A DNA stretch of 23,988 nucleotides from Lachnospiraceae bacterium. GTDB lineage: Bacteria; Bacillota; Clostridia; Lachnospirales; Lachnospiraceae. The DNA is taken from the NCBI GenBank assembly GCA_003488445.1, contig DNLO01000189.1, positions 1 through 23,988 on the forward strand. The letters run 5' to 3'. Numbering within the stretch: the stretch's first letter is position 1; the number at the start of each line of letters is the position of its first letter. The notes below the pieces were generated by a model. That model searched no databases and was not told the origin of the DNA. It worked only from the letters and a program-made list of their open reading frames with translations. Shown piece after piece: positions 14,460-23,413 of this stretch. A program made the translations under genes and the position numbers.

Positions 14460-14905
14460 TGGAAATAAGACAGATGCAGAATGCGGACTATGATGACGTA
14501 TGCGCTCTGTGGCATACCATCAGGGGTTTTGCCATGAGGAGCATAGATGACTCACGTGAGGGGGTGGAGAAGTTCCTTGAGAGGAATCCGGGACTCTCTA
14601 CGGTGGCCGTGGAGGATGACCACATAGTGGGCGCCATACTCTGCGGGCATGACGGCAGGCGTGCCACGCTCTATCATGTCTGTGTGGAGGAACACTACCG
14701 CAAGAGAGGCATAGGCAAGTCTATGGTGGTGCGCTGTATGAAGGAGCTTCAGAAGCAGGGCATCAACAAGGTGGCTCTCATAGCCTTCACACATAACGAC
14801 GTCGGCAATGCCTTCTGGAAGGAGATAGGCTGGACCGAAAGGGAAGACCTGAACTATTACGACTTTACACTGAACACCGAAAATATTGTAAAGTTTAACG
14901 AATGA
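14459..14905 (+). CDS. GNAT-family N-acetyltransferase
   Basis: A 148-residue acetyl-CoA-dependent acyltransferase. The acetyl-CoA loop is R81-K-R-G-I-G86 (RxxGxG), after the strand TLYHVCVEEHYR; NDVGNAFWKEIGW gives the family's C-terminal Asn and aromatic segment. The overall layout is like the YpeA/RimI type. Its ATG shares a base with the argC stop, so it is translated with argC. The substrate is not known. ArgJ downstream can already make N-acetylglutamate, so this enzyme need not be an acetylglutamate synthase, but its place in the cluster makes that worth testing. Confidence 0.88.
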   Translation: MEIRQMQNADYDDVCALWHTIRGFAMRSIDDSREGVEKFLERNPGLSTVAVEDDHIVGAILCGHDGRRATLYHVCVEEHYRKRGIGKSMVVRCMKELQKQGINKVALIAFTHNDVGNAFWKEIGWTEREDLNYYDFTLNTENIVKFNE

Positions 14906-14970
14906 ACAGGGGTCGTCACACATGACATCAGATCATGAAGGTGGCGACTTCGTATATCGGAGGGAACGGT

Positions 14971-16209
14971 ATGGCAGAACTGAAATGTCCTCATTGCGGA
15001 CAGGCTTTTACGGTAGATGATACCGAGCTCAGCTCCATTGTGAGCCAGATACGCGACGGAGAGTTCGAGCGCGATCTGAGGGACAGAGTGGATGAGCTGA
15101 GAGAGCATATGAGCCGCGAACACGAGCTGGAGCTGAAGTCGAGGCTGGCTGAGGCCGAGCTTAAAAAGAGCGACAGATATGAGAAGGAGATGGCGAAGCT
15201 CTCGGAGAGCGTGCAGGAGCTTAAGGGAGAGAATACCAGACTGAATGAGCATATCATGAAGCTCCAGTCGGCACTGGAGAGCAGCGAGGACAAGAAGCAG
15301 ATAGCAGTGATGCAGGCGGTGAAGGAAGCCGAGGACAGGACTCACGATCTGGAAAAGGATCTCATGAACGAGAGAGAGAACACCAAGAATCTCCTTGCCG
15401 AAAAGGATGCCCAGATCGAATTCTACAAGGACCTCAAGACCAGGATGTCCACCAAGATGGTGGGAGAGACCCTGGAGCAGCACTGCGAGATACAGTTCAA
15501 CCAGCTGAGGGCTACGGCCTTCAGGGGGGCCTACTTTGAAAAGGACAATGATGCCCGGACCGGAAGCAAGGGTGACTATATATACCGCGAAGAGGACGGA
15601 ATGGGCAACGAGATCGTATCCATCATGTTCGAGATGAAGAACGAGAGCGATACCACCTCCACCAAGCACAAGAACGAGGACTTCTTCAAGGAGCTGGACA
15701 AGGACAGGAAGGAGAAGAACTGCGAGTATGCCGTCCTCGTATCGCTTCTGGAGGCCGACAGCGAGCTGTACAATGCGGGGATAGTCGACGTGTCGTACAA
15801 ATATGACAAGATGTATGTGGTACGGCCGCAGTGCTTCATACCCATGATCACGCTTTTGCGCAACGCCGCTCTCAACGCGCTGGCCTACAAGCAGGAGCTG
15901 GCAGAGGTGAGGAATCAGGATATCGATATATCCAACTTCGAGGAGTCGCTGCTCAAGTTCAAGAATGACTTCGGCAGGAACTACGAGCTGGCGCACAATC
16001 ATTTCGACAAGGCGATAGATGAGATAGACAGGACGATACAGCATCTGGAGAAGGTCAAGGCGGAGCTTCAGGGCTCTGACAGGCAGCTGCGCATAGCCAC
16101 CAATAAGGTGGAGGATGTGACCGTCAAGAAGCTGACGAAGGGTAATCCCACGATGAAGGAGAAGTTCGACAGTCTGAACAAGGAGCAGGAGCAAGGAGGA
16201 AGATCATGA
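14971..16209 (+). CDS. DUF2130 protein, coiled coil plus PD-(D/E)xK-like domain
   Basis: A 412-residue protein of the DUF2130 family. It has a two-Cys knuckle at the start (CPHCGQ), a highly charged coiled coil from about 25 to 165, then the DUF2130 core (ETLEQHCEIQFNQLRATAF). In the core, D202 in KGDYIYRE and E221-M-K223 in FEMKNE are placed like the D...ExK of PD-(D/E)xK nucleases. A C-terminal helical part runs from about 305. The ATG at 14971 has GGAGGG six bases upstream; an in-frame ATG at 14935 lacks a good site. Its stop overlaps the argJ start (ATGA). The link to nucleases is from memory and motif spacing; no activity is established here. Confidence 0.85.
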   Translation: MAELKCPHCGQAFTVDDTELSSIVSQIRDGEFERDLRDRVDELREHMSREHELELKSRLAEAELKKSDRYEKEMAKLSESVQELKGENTRLNEHIMKLQSALESSEDKKQIAVMQAVKEAEDRTHDLEKDLMNERENTKNLLAEKDAQIEFYKDLKTRMSTKMVGETLEQHCEIQFNQLRATAFRGAYFEKDNDARTGSKGDYIYREEDGMGNEIVSIMFEMKNESDTTSTKHKNEDFFKELDKDRKEKNCEYAVLVSLLEADSELYNAGIVDVSYKYDKMYVVRPQCFIPMITLLRNAALNALAYKQELAEVRNQDIDISNFEESLLKFKNDFGRNYELAHNHFDKAIDEIDRTIQHLEKVKAELQGSDRQLRIATNKVEDVTVKKLTKGNPTMKEKFDSLNKEQEQGGRS

Positions 16210-17435
16210 AGGTAATAGACGGAGGAGTGACGGCGGCTGCGGGATTCAAGGCCGCGGGAGTCAAAGCGGGAGTGAAATACGAGAACAGGCTGGATATGGC
16301 GATGGTGTATTCCGAAAAGCCTTGTGTCGCAGCAGGCACCTTTACAAGCAACGTTGTAAAGGCGGCACCGGTGCTCTGGGACAGGAGGATAATCAGAGAG
16401 GACGCCGGAAAAGTCCGGGCTGTAGTGGTGAACACGGGTATAGCCAACGCAGGCACGGGAAGTGAGGGACTCAGACTGTGCGAGGAGACAGCTTCGAAGG
16501 CAGCGGAATGCCTGGGGATAGAAAAGGACGAGGTGCTGGTGGGCTCCACGGGAGTCATTGGACCTCAGCTCAATATGAAGGCGATACTTGCAGGAGTGGA
16601 GAAGCTGGCAGGGAGCCTGTCCGATGACAGGGAGGCTGCACATACCGCATCAAAGGCCATAATGACTACGGACACCCATCCGAAGGAGTGTGCGGTGGAG
16701 CTGACGATAGGCGGCAGCACAGTAAAACTCGGCGGCATGGCCAAGGGATCCGGTATGATACATCCCAATATGTGCACCATGCTGGGATATATAACGAGCG
16801 ATATCAGCATATCGCATGATCTGCTCCAGCGGGCTCTGTCGGACGTGGTGGAGGATACCTTCAACATGATATCAGTTGACGGTGACACCTCGACCAACGA
16901 TACTCTCATAGTGATGGCCAACGGAGAAGCGGGCAACCCGGAGATAGTATCGGAGGGCGATGACTACGATGCATTCAAGGCGGCTCTGTTCCATGTGACG
17001 AGAGATCTGGCGAGACAGCTGGCCGGCGACGGAGAGGGTGCCACCAAGCTGATCACCTGTCATGTGACACGTGCCGCTTCGAAGGACAAGGCAAAGACAC
17101 TGGCAAAGTCGGTGATCACCTCGAGCCTTACCAAGGCTGCCATGTACGGTAATGATGCCAACTGGGGGAGGATCCTCTGCGCCATGGGTTATTCGGGAGC
17201 ACAGTTCGATCCCGATGCCATAGATATCTATTTCGACGCCGAAGGCTGTGAGCGGATGCATATCTACCACGACGGGTCTGCACTGCCTTTTTCGGAGGAG
17301 GAGGCTACAGCCCTGCTGGGACATAAAGAGGTGGTGATCACCTGCGACATGAGAGAGGGCTCTGAGGAGGCAACGGCCTGGGGCTGCGACCTTACTCATG
17401 AGTATGTGAACATCAACGCCGACTACAGGAGCTGA
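16206..17435 (+). CDS. argJ: Bifunctional ornithine acetyltransferase / N-acetylglutamate synthase
   Basis: Moves the acetyl group from N-acetylornithine to glutamate, closing the acetyl cycle, and in bifunctional forms also makes acetylglutamate from acetyl-CoA. The 409-residue precursor self-cleaves before a Thr: the site is in KGSGMIHPNMCTML, with T191 as nucleophile. The residue before it is Cys where Ala is usual. TFTSN, STGVIG and the C-terminal ending EYVNINADYRS are family marks. ATG 16206 overlaps the DUF2130 stop with AAGGAGG just upstream. Whether it is mono- or bifunctional cannot be read from the sequence; no separate argA is present. Confidence 0.96.
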   Translation: MKVIDGGVTAAAGFKAAGVKAGVKYENRLDMAMVYSEKPCVAAGTFTSNVVKAAPVLWDRRIIREDAGKVRAVVVNTGIANAGTGSEGLRLCEETASKAAECLGIEKDEVLVGSTGVIGPQLNMKAILAGVEKLAGSLSDDREAAHTASKAIMTTDTHPKECAVELTIGGSTVKLGGMAKGSGMIHPNMCTMLGYITSDISISHDLLQRALSDVVEDTFNMISVDGDTSTNDTLIVMANGEAGNPEIVSEGDDYDAFKAALFHVTRDLARQLAGDGEGATKLITCHVTRAASKDKAKTLAKSVITSSLTKAAMYGNDANWGRILCAMGYSGAQFDPDAIDIYFDAEGCERMHIYHDGSALPFSEEEATALLGHKEVVITCDMREGSEEATAWGCDLTHEYVNINADYRS

Positions 17436-17463
17436 AAAAAAGTATAGCCACTTTCCGAAAAGG

Positions 17464-17472
17464 TGATAGAAT
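17464..17472 (+). promoter_or_regulatory. Extended -10 promoter candidate for argB
   Basis: TGATAGAAT, a TGn plus TAGAAT extended -10, lies in the 81-base gap between argJ and argB. A weak -35-like TAGCCA sits 16 bases before it. With the match at argC it suggests internal promoters in the arginine cluster. Confidence 0.5.
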
Positions 17473-17516
17473 GTATCAGTGAAACGTAGATCACGATACG
17501 GGGACAGGAAAGAGAT

Positions 17517-18389
17517 ATGAATGACGAAGAGATGAAGAAGGTACAGGAGAAGGCATCGGTGCTCATAGAGGCACTGCCTTATATCCGTGAGTTCAACAGG
17601 AAGATAATAGTGATCAAGTACGGCGGATCCGCCATGTCCGATCAGGTGATCAAGGAGAGCGTGATCAAGGACGCGACTCTGCTGAAGCTGGTGGGATTCA
17701 AGCCTGTCATAGTCCACGGAGGCGGCAAGGAGATCAGCCGCTGGATAGAGAAGGTAGGCATGGAGCCCCGCTTCGTGAACGGGCTGAGAGTCACAGACAG
17801 CGATACCATGGAGATAGCCGAGATGGTGCTGAACAAGGTGAACAAGGAGCTTGTCACCATGATAGAGGGACTCGGGATAAAGGGCTGCGGTATCTCAGGG
17901 AAGGACGGGGGCATGCTCCGTGTCAGGAAGAAGCTCTCGGACGGCGAGGATATCGGCTTTGTGGGTGAGATCACGGGAGTGGATACCACCATCATAGAGC
18001 ACCTGCTGGAGGATGACTTCCTGCCGGTGATAGCGCCCATAGGAATGGACGAGAACTATACCACATACAACATCAATGCGGATGATGCGGCATGTGCCGT
18101 GGCCAAGGCTCTGAAGGCGGAAAAGCTTGCCTTCCTCACCGACATTAAGGGGATATACAGGGACATCAACGATCCGTCCAGCTTCATCTCAAGGATGAAC
18201 ATCACGGAGGCAAGGGCCCTGCTGGAGTCCGGCTATATTGGAGGCGGCATGCTTCCCAAGCTCAACAACTGCATCGATGCCGTGGTGGGCGGGGTGAGCA
18301 ATGTGACCATTCTCGACGGAAGGGTCCTGCACTGCCTGCTGCTGGAGATCTTCACTGATCAGGGTATCGGAAGCGCGATATACAAGTAG
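17517..18389 (+). CDS. argB: Acetylglutamate kinase
   Basis: Phosphorylates N-acetylglutamate with ATP, the second and usually controlling step. The 290-residue protein has the amino-acid-kinase segments [17 protein letters not shown], the acetylglutamate-binding GLRVTD, and NINADDAA. It carries an N-terminal helix before the first strand ([15 protein letters not shown]); this helix occurs in kinases inhibited by arginine and is missing in the E. coli enzyme, so feedback inhibition is expected. AGGAAAG precedes the ATG. Separated from argJ by a gap with a candidate promoter and from argD by 40 bases. Confidence 0.96.
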   Translation: MNDEEMKKVQEKASVLIEALPYIREFNRKIIVIKYGGSAMSDQVIKESVIKDATLLKLVGFKPVIVHGGGKEISRWIEKVGMEPRFVNGLRVTDSDTMEIAEMVLNKVNKELVTMIEGLGIKGCGISGKDGGMLRVRKKLSDGEDIGFVGEITGVDTTIIEHLLEDDFLPVIAPIGMDENYTTYNINADDAACAVAKALKAEKLAFLTDIKGIYRDINDPSSFISRMNITEARALLESGYIGGGMLPKLNNCIDAVVGGVSNVTILDGRVLHCLLLEIFTDQGIGSAIYK

Positions 18390-18429
18390 GCCGTATCAGG
18401 ATCGGAGGAGTACATCCTGAGGGAAGGAA

Positions 18430-19620
18430 ATGAGCATGGATTACAAGGAATTAGGCGACAAGTATTTCTTACATACATACAACAGATACCCGATAGTCAT
18501 CGAGCGTGGCGAGGGGGTGAAGCTGTACGATGACAAGGGCAGGGAGTATCTGGACTTTGCCGCAGGGATCGCTGTATATGCCCTGGGGTACGGGAACAAG
18601 GAGTTTAACGATGCCCTGAAGAGACAGATCGACCTGATCATGCATACATCCAATCTCTACTACAACGAGCCGGCCTGTCTGGCAGCAAAAGATGTGTGCG
18701 AGGTGTCGGGGATGGCCAGGGTGTTCTTCACCAACTCCGGTACCGAGGCTATAGAGGGGGCCATCAAGACCGCCCGGAAGTACGCCTATCTTAAGGATGG
18801 GAAGACAGATCACAACATCATAGCCATGGAGCATTCCTTCCACGGCAGGTCCATGGGTGCTCTCTCAGTGACGGGCAATGCTCACTACAGAGAGGCATTC
18901 GAGCCGGGCATAGGCCAGGTGAGGTTCGCCACCTTCAATGATCTTGACTCTGTAAAGAAGCTCGTGGACGACAGGACCTGTGCGGTGATAATGGAGACGG
19001 TGCAGGGTGAGGGCGGTATTTATCCTGCAGATGATGACTTCATAAAGGGAGTACGGAAGCTCTGTGATGAAAACGACATACTGCTGATACTGGATGAGAT
19101 ACAGTGCGGCATGGGACGCACGGGATATATGTTCGCCTGTGAGAAGTACGGGGTGAAGCCGGATGTGATGACCATGGCCAAGGCTATAGGCAACGGTGTG
19201 CCCGTTGGGGCGTTCGCCGTGACGGAGCGTGTGGCGGAGCACTCTATGGTGCCCGGAGATCACGGTACGACCTACGGAGGCAATCCTTTCGCATGCGCAG
19301 CCGTATCAGAGGTGCTGAGACAGTTCAAAGAAAAAGACATACCCGCTCATGTGAGGAAGCTCGCTCCGGTGCTGGAGGAGGCCCTGGACGGGCTGAAGGA
19401 GAAGCATGAGAAGGTATGCGACAGAAGAGGCAGGGGATTCATGCAGGCGCTGGAGCTCACCGTGCCGTGTGCTCCCGTGATAAGCAAGGCCCAGGAGTGC
19501 GGTCTCATCGTGATCAGTGCAGGGGCCAATACATTGAGGCTTGTGCCTCCGCTCGTGATTGAAGAAGGTGATATCAGGGAGATGAGCTTAAGACTTGACA
19601 AGGCGCTGACTGAAGCATAG
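18430..19620 (+). CDS. argD: Acetylornithine aminotransferase
   Basis: A PLP enzyme that turns N-acetylglutamate semialdehyde into N-acetylornithine using glutamate. The 396-residue length fits. [19 protein letters not shown], the [12 protein letters not shown] segment with the Asp that contacts the PLP ring nitrogen, and K251 in MAKAIGNG, which binds PLP, are all present. Two starts are possible: ATG 18430, and ATG 18436, which has better spacing from AAGGAA; the difference is two residues. It ends the arginine cluster; no terminator follows. Confidence 0.95.
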   Translation: MSMDYKELGDKYFLHTYNRYPIVIERGEGVKLYDDKGREYLDFAAGIAVYALGYGNKEFNDALKRQIDLIMHTSNLYYNEPACLAAKDVCEVSGMARVFFTNSGTEAIEGAIKTARKYAYLKDGKTDHNIIAMEHSFHGRSMGALSVTGNAHYREAFEPGIGQVRFATFNDLDSVKKLVDDRTCAVIMETVQGEGGIYPADDDFIKGVRKLCDENDILLILDEIQCGMGRTGYMFACEKYGVKPDVMTMAKAIGNGVPVGAFAVTERVAEHSMVPGDHGTTYGGNPFACAAVSEVLRQFKEKDIPAHVRKLAPVLEEALDGLKEKHEKVCDRRGRGFMQALELTVPCAPVISKAQECGLIVISAGANTLRLVPPLVIEEGDIREMSLRLDKALTEA

Positions 19621-19628
19621 AATCATTT

Positions 19629-19672
19629 CAAAGCTTTGGGGCACCGGAGTTCAGGTACGGTGAGGAGCTTTG
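19629..19672 (+). promoter_or_regulatory. Hairpin enclosing the comEA ribosome site
   Basis: CAAAGCT (19629-19635) pairs with AGCTTTG (19666-19672), and inside it CACCG (19642-19646) pairs with CGGTG (19658-19662). The ribosome site GAGGAG (19662-19667) overlaps the 3' arms of both stems and the ATG follows at 19674. Folding would hide the ribosome site, so comEA translation may be controlled by RNA structure. No T run follows. Confidence 0.5.
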
Positions 19673-19673
19673 A

Positions 19674-20324
19674 ATGGATCTGAAAAATCTTTTGATCATT
19701 CCCTTGTGTATTGTATTGGGCGGATGCGGCAGCAGGTATGAGGAGCTGCCACTGAGTGATGTGAATGTCAGTGAGGATGCGGTCCCGGAGAGTATATCCG
19801 GGGGGAGCGCAGGATGGGACAGCCTGTCTGAAGATGAAGCTGACGAAGATAAGACGGCGGTGCAGGCCTGTGAGCCTGAGACGATATATGTATATGTCTG
19901 CGGCCGGGTAAATGAGCCGGGGGTCTATCAGGTCCCGGAAGGCTCAAGGATATATCAGCTGATAGAGATGGCCGGAGGCCTCACGGCAGAGGCGGATACA
20001 GCCTGTATCAATCAGGCCGCAGTGTGCGGCGACGGAGAGATGATATATGTCCCCGCAGAGGGGGAGACCGGTATACCGGCAGTCTGCGGAGTGGCTGCGG
20101 CATCGAAAGGAGCGGCGCAGGATAAGGATGAGGGACTCATCGACATCAACACCGCCGATACGGAGGGGCTGCAGAGGATCAGCGGTATTGGAGCCTCCAG
20201 AGCGAAGGATATCATCGCTTACCGCGAGGAGAACGGAGGGTTTTCCACCAAAGAGGACATCATGAAGGTACCCGGCATCAAAGAGGGTATGTTCAATAAG
20301 ATAAAGGACCAGATAAAGGTGTAG
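19674..20324 (+). CDS. comEA: ComEA-like DNA-binding lipoprotein
   Basis: ComEA binds incoming double-stranded DNA outside the membrane and passes it to the uptake channel. This 216-residue form has a short signal ending in a lipobox (L15-G-G-C18), so it would be lipid-anchored, an acidic spacer, an SLBB domain at about 70-125 (YVYVCGRVNEPGVYQVPEG), and paired helix-hairpin-helix motifs from about 152 on (LIDINTADTEGLQRISGIG). Classical ComEA has a membrane helix instead of a lipobox. It has four cysteines besides the lipobox and Cys12 in the signal. GAGGAG lies six bases before ATG. comEC is in the window but four genes later. Confidence 0.88.
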   Translation: MDLKNLLIIPLCIVLGGCGSRYEELPLSDVNVSEDAVPESISGGSAGWDSLSEDEADEDKTAVQACEPETIYVYVCGRVNEPGVYQVPEGSRIYQLIEMAGGLTAEADTACINQAAVCGDGEMIYVPAEGETGIPAVCGVAAASKGAAQDKDEGLIDINTADTEGLQRISGIGASRAKDIIAYREENGGFSTKEDIMKVPGIKEGMFNKIKDQIKV

Positions 20325-20333
20325 GAAATCAAG

Positions 20334-21017
20334 GTGAAAGTACTTGTAGTAGATGACGAGAAACTCATAGTGAAGGGCATACGCTTTTCCCTGGAGCAGG
20401 ACGGGTACGAGGTGGAATGTGCCTATGACGGAGAGGAGGCTCTCTTAATGGCACGCTCGGGCGGATACGACATCATCCTCCTGGATATCATGCTGCCGAA
20501 GCTCACGGGGCTGGAGGTCTGCCAGCAGATAAGAGAGACCTCGGACGTGCCCATCATCATGCTGACAGCCAAGGGCGACGACATGGACAAGATCCTGGGG
20601 CTGGACTACGGAGCCGATGACTATATCACCAAGCCCTTTAACATACTCGAGGTGAAGGCCAGGATGAAGGCTATCCTGAGGAGGTCAAAGGGAGAGAAGA
20701 CCAAAGAGGCCGACGAGAACGTTATAGTATCGGGAGAGCTGAAGCTCGACCGGCTGAACAGAAGAGTATATATAGACGGCAGTGAGGTCAGTCTCACCGC
20801 CAAGGAGTTCGATATGCTGGAGCTTCTGGCCACTCATCCTCAGAAGGTATACAGCAGGAGCGATCTGCTCTCCATAGTATGGGGGCAGGGATATCCCGGA
20901 GACGGAAGGACAGTGGATGTCCATGTCAGGAGATTAAGGGAAAAGATAGAACGCTCCCCGGGAGACCCCAGATATGTGCGCACCAAATGGGGAACCGGCT
21001 ACTACTTCGAGGGATGA
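20334..21017 (+). CDS. OmpR-family response regulator
   Basis: A 227-residue winged-helix response regulator. Receiver marks: D7-D8, phosphorylated D51 in LLDIMLP, T78 and K100. The C-terminal winged helix (about 130-226) has LTAKEFDMLELLATHP and the recognition segment DVHVRRLREKIE. It starts at GTG 20334 with AGGAAA upstream, nine bases after comEA, and is followed after three bases by its kinase. It is closest in look to PhoP/WalR-type regulators; the signal and targets are unknown. Confidence 0.94.
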   Translation: MKVLVVDDEKLIVKGIRFSLEQDGYEVECAYDGEEALLMARSGGYDIILLDIMLPKLTGLEVCQQIRETSDVPIIMLTAKGDDMDKILGLDYGADDYITKPFNILEVKARMKAILRRSKGEKTKEADENVIVSGELKLDRLNRRVYIDGSEVSLTAKEFDMLELLATHPQKVYSRSDLLSIVWGQGYPGDGRTVDVHVRRLREKIERSPGDPRYVRTKWGTGYYFEG

Positions 21018-21020
21018 TCA

Positions 21021-22481
21021 TTGAGGACCCTTATCACGCGTTTCCTGCAGAATGTCAGGTTTTACAGGAGTCTTAAGTTTCGCATCTTTATCATAGTACT
21101 GCTGATAGGGATCATACCCTCGGTCATAGTGCGCCTGCTGATGATTAGCAGCTACAGGAACAGGGCCATGAGCCAGAAGACTGCGGAGGTGACCAACCAG
21201 TCGGCTATCGTGGCCGCACATCTTGCACGTACAGACTATCTGTCCGATCCGGACAACCCCGTGATAGATGACGAGCTGACACAGCTTTCCAATCTCTACG
21301 ACGGGCGCATCCTCGTGATAGACGACACTTACAGAGTCATCAAGGATACCTACGGCAAATCCCAGGGAAGATATATAGTGTCCAGTGAGGTCATATCCTG
21401 CATGAACGGAAGCCGGGATATGTCCAGCTTCGATGAGGTGAACAATTATCTGGAGATCACCGTGCCGATACTGGACGAGGTCACCGGAAGGGTATACGGA
21501 GCGCTGGTCACCAGTGCCTCCACCGACGGGATAAAGGATAATGCGGAATATCTGGGCAGGAGAGCCTACACCGTGCAGGTGATAGTCGCGGTGATAGTCA
21601 TCATGATAGCGTATGCGCTGTCGGCCACACTGCTGCGGCCCTTCGACAAGGTCATTAAGGCCGTGACATCCGTCAAAGAGGGGTTCGATCCGGGGCTTGA
21701 AGCCATAGAGGTCCCTGACTATACGGAGACCAAGGATATCATGGATGCCTTCCATCATCTGATGTCGAGGATGAAGGAGGTGGATGACTCCAGGGAGGAG
21801 TTCGTGGCGAACGTGTCACATGAGCTGAAGACCCCGCTCGCTTCCATGAAGGTGCTCTCCGACTCGCTGATACAGGGCGGAGACGCGGTGGATGCCGGAA
21901 CCTACCGGGAGTTCATGGAGGATATAGCGGCGGAGGTGGACAGGGAGAACAAGGTGATCAATGACCTGCTCTCTCTGGTGAAGCTGGACGGGAGCGAGGC
22001 AACGGTACTGAACGTGACTCATTGCGATATCTCGGAAATGCTGAGACAGCTGATAAAGACACTGACCCCTCTGGCACAGAAGGCCGGGGTAGAGATGCTC
22101 TACGAGGAGAAGACGCACGTGGAGGCAGACGTGGACGAGGTGAAGCTCTCACTTGCCATAATGAATCTCATAGAGAATGCCATCAAATACAACAAGGACG
22201 AGGGCTGGGTCAAGGTCACGCTTGATAGCGATCTGCAGTTCATAGTGATCACCGTATCGGACTCGGGCATAGGCATCCCGGAGGAATCCATAGGACGCAT
22301 ATACGACAGGTTCTACAGAGTGGACAAGTCCCACTCGAGGGAGATAGGCGGTACGGGACTTGGGCTGTCTATCACAAGGAACGCGATACTGCTCCACAGA
22401 GGGGCGATAAAAGCCACGAGCATAGTGGGAGAGGGGACCACCTTCACCGTAAAGATACCTATGGAGGCGGATATAGGATGA
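21021..22481 (+). CDS. Membrane sensor histidine kinase
   Basis: A 486-residue kinase, partner of the regulator just upstream. It has a membrane helix at about 20-42, an extracytoplasmic sensor domain to about 180, a second helix at about 185-205, a HAMP segment, the HisKA box with H267 in NVSHELKTPL, and the ATPase boxes NLIENAIKYN, DSGIGIP and GGTGLGLS. The layout is that of WalK/PhoR-type kinases with a single extracellular sensor. It begins at TTG 21021 with GAGGG seven bases ahead. Its stop overlaps the start of the GerMN lipoprotein (ATGA), so sensor and lipoprotein are translated together; the lipoprotein may be an accessory to signal sensing. Confidence 0.95.
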   Translation: MRTLITRFLQNVRFYRSLKFRIFIIVLLIGIIPSVIVRLLMISSYRNRAMSQKTAEVTNQSAIVAAHLARTDYLSDPDNPVIDDELTQLSNLYDGRILVIDDTYRVIKDTYGKSQGRYIVSSEVISCMNGSRDMSSFDEVNNYLEITVPILDEVTGRVYGALVTSASTDGIKDNAEYLGRRAYTVQVIVAVIVIMIAYALSATLLRPFDKVIKAVTSVKEGFDPGLEAIEVPDYTETKDIMDAFHHLMSRMKEVDDSREEFVANVSHELKTPLASMKVLSDSLIQGGDAVDAGTYREFMEDIAAEVDRENKVINDLLSLVKLDGSEATVLNVTHCDISEMLRQLIKTLTPLAQKAGVEMLYEEKTHVEADVDEVKLSLAIMNLIENAIKYNKDEGWVKVTLDSDLQFIVITVSDSGIGIPEESIGRIYDRFYRVDKSHSREIGGTGLGLSITRNAILLHRGAIKATSIVGEGTTFTVKIPMEADIG

Positions 22482-23398
22482 AAAAGGACAGGCATATAAT
22501 ATCTGCAGTTATCATAAGCCTGCTTGCTGTATTGCTTGTCTCATGCGGAAAAAAGGAGCAGGAAGCGAGCGATACTTACCGCGTATATTATCCGGACAGC
22601 AGCTACACATCGCTCCTTAGCGAGGAGGCAGTCATCACTGAAGGGGACATTGCAGGTTCCCTGCTGGGCCTTTTGGCCGCGAAGCCTGCCAATGCTACGG
22701 GAGTGGCAGCTATTTCCGGAAATGTGGTGCTGATGGGATGGGAGAAGGAAAACGGAAGGATGGTGCTGGACTTTGCAGACACCTACAGCAGTCTGAAGGA
22801 TACAGAGGAGGTCCTGACCAGAGCGGCCATAGTGGAGACTCTGGTACAGGATGAGAGCATACACCAGATTGCTTTCCGCGTGGACGGAGCGGAGCTTACG
22901 GACAGGAAAGGCAGGTCCATAGGAGATATGACAGCGGATTCTTTCATCACCAATACCGGAGAGGAGCTGAACTCCTATGCCAGGACAAATGTGACACTCT
23001 ACTTCACTGATGTGACAGGCTCAGGATTGAAGAGATATGACGAGGATATCGTCTACACCAGCAATATGTCTGTGGAAAAGCTGGCTGTGGAGACCCTGAT
23101 CAAGGGGCCGGCCGCTGTAGAGGAGCCGGATGCTTATCCTACGATATCACCCGATGCCAAGCTCCTGTCCGTCACGGTAAAGGACAGGATAGCCTATGTG
23201 AACTTCGATGCTTCCATAAGGGAGGAGCCCTACAGTGTGCAGGAGGATGTGGTCCTGTATTCCATAGTGAATACCCTCACATCGCTGCCGGGGGTGGATC
23301 AGGTGCAGATCTCCGTAGAGGGCTCTACCGAGGGGGTACTCTTTGATGCGATGAAGCTGGATGCACTGTATGAAAGGAATGATGATCTGATAATGTAG
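22478..23398 (+). CDS. GerMN-domain lipoprotein
   Basis: A 306-residue lipoprotein with a signal peptide and lipobox ending at C23 (LLVSC). Two GerMN-type domains follow: about 35-155 (weaker) and about 170-290, where NVTLYFTD, EKLAVETLIKGP and VKDRIAYVNFD are family segments. GerMN domains occur in the spore germination protein GerM and in LpqB-type lipoproteins linked to sensor kinases such as MtrB. Coupling to the kinase gene by a 4-base overlap fits an LpqB-like accessory role. It would be lipid-anchored outside the membrane. comEC begins 16 bases downstream. Confidence 0.92.
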   Translation: MKKDRHIISAVIISLLAVLLVSCGKKEQEASDTYRVYYPDSSYTSLLSEEAVITEGDIAGSLLGLLAAKPANATGVAAISGNVVLMGWEKENGRMVLDFADTYSSLKDTEEVLTRAAIVETLVQDESIHQIAFRVDGAELTDRKGRSIGDMTADSFITNTGEELNSYARTNVTLYFTDVTGSGLKRYDEDIVYTSNMSVEKLAVETLIKGPAAVEEPDAYPTISPDAKLLSVTVKDRIAYVNFDASIREEPYSVQEDVVLYSIVNTLTSLPGVDQVQISVEGSTEGVLFDAMKLDALYERNDDLIM

Positions 23399-23413
23399 CG
23401 AAAAGGAGAATGG

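Noticed and set aside
14857..16194. 445-residue open frame on the minus strand opposite the DUF2130 gene
   Set aside because: Leu/His-rich shadow of a coiled-coil gene rich in GAG and CTG codons; no domain or start signals.
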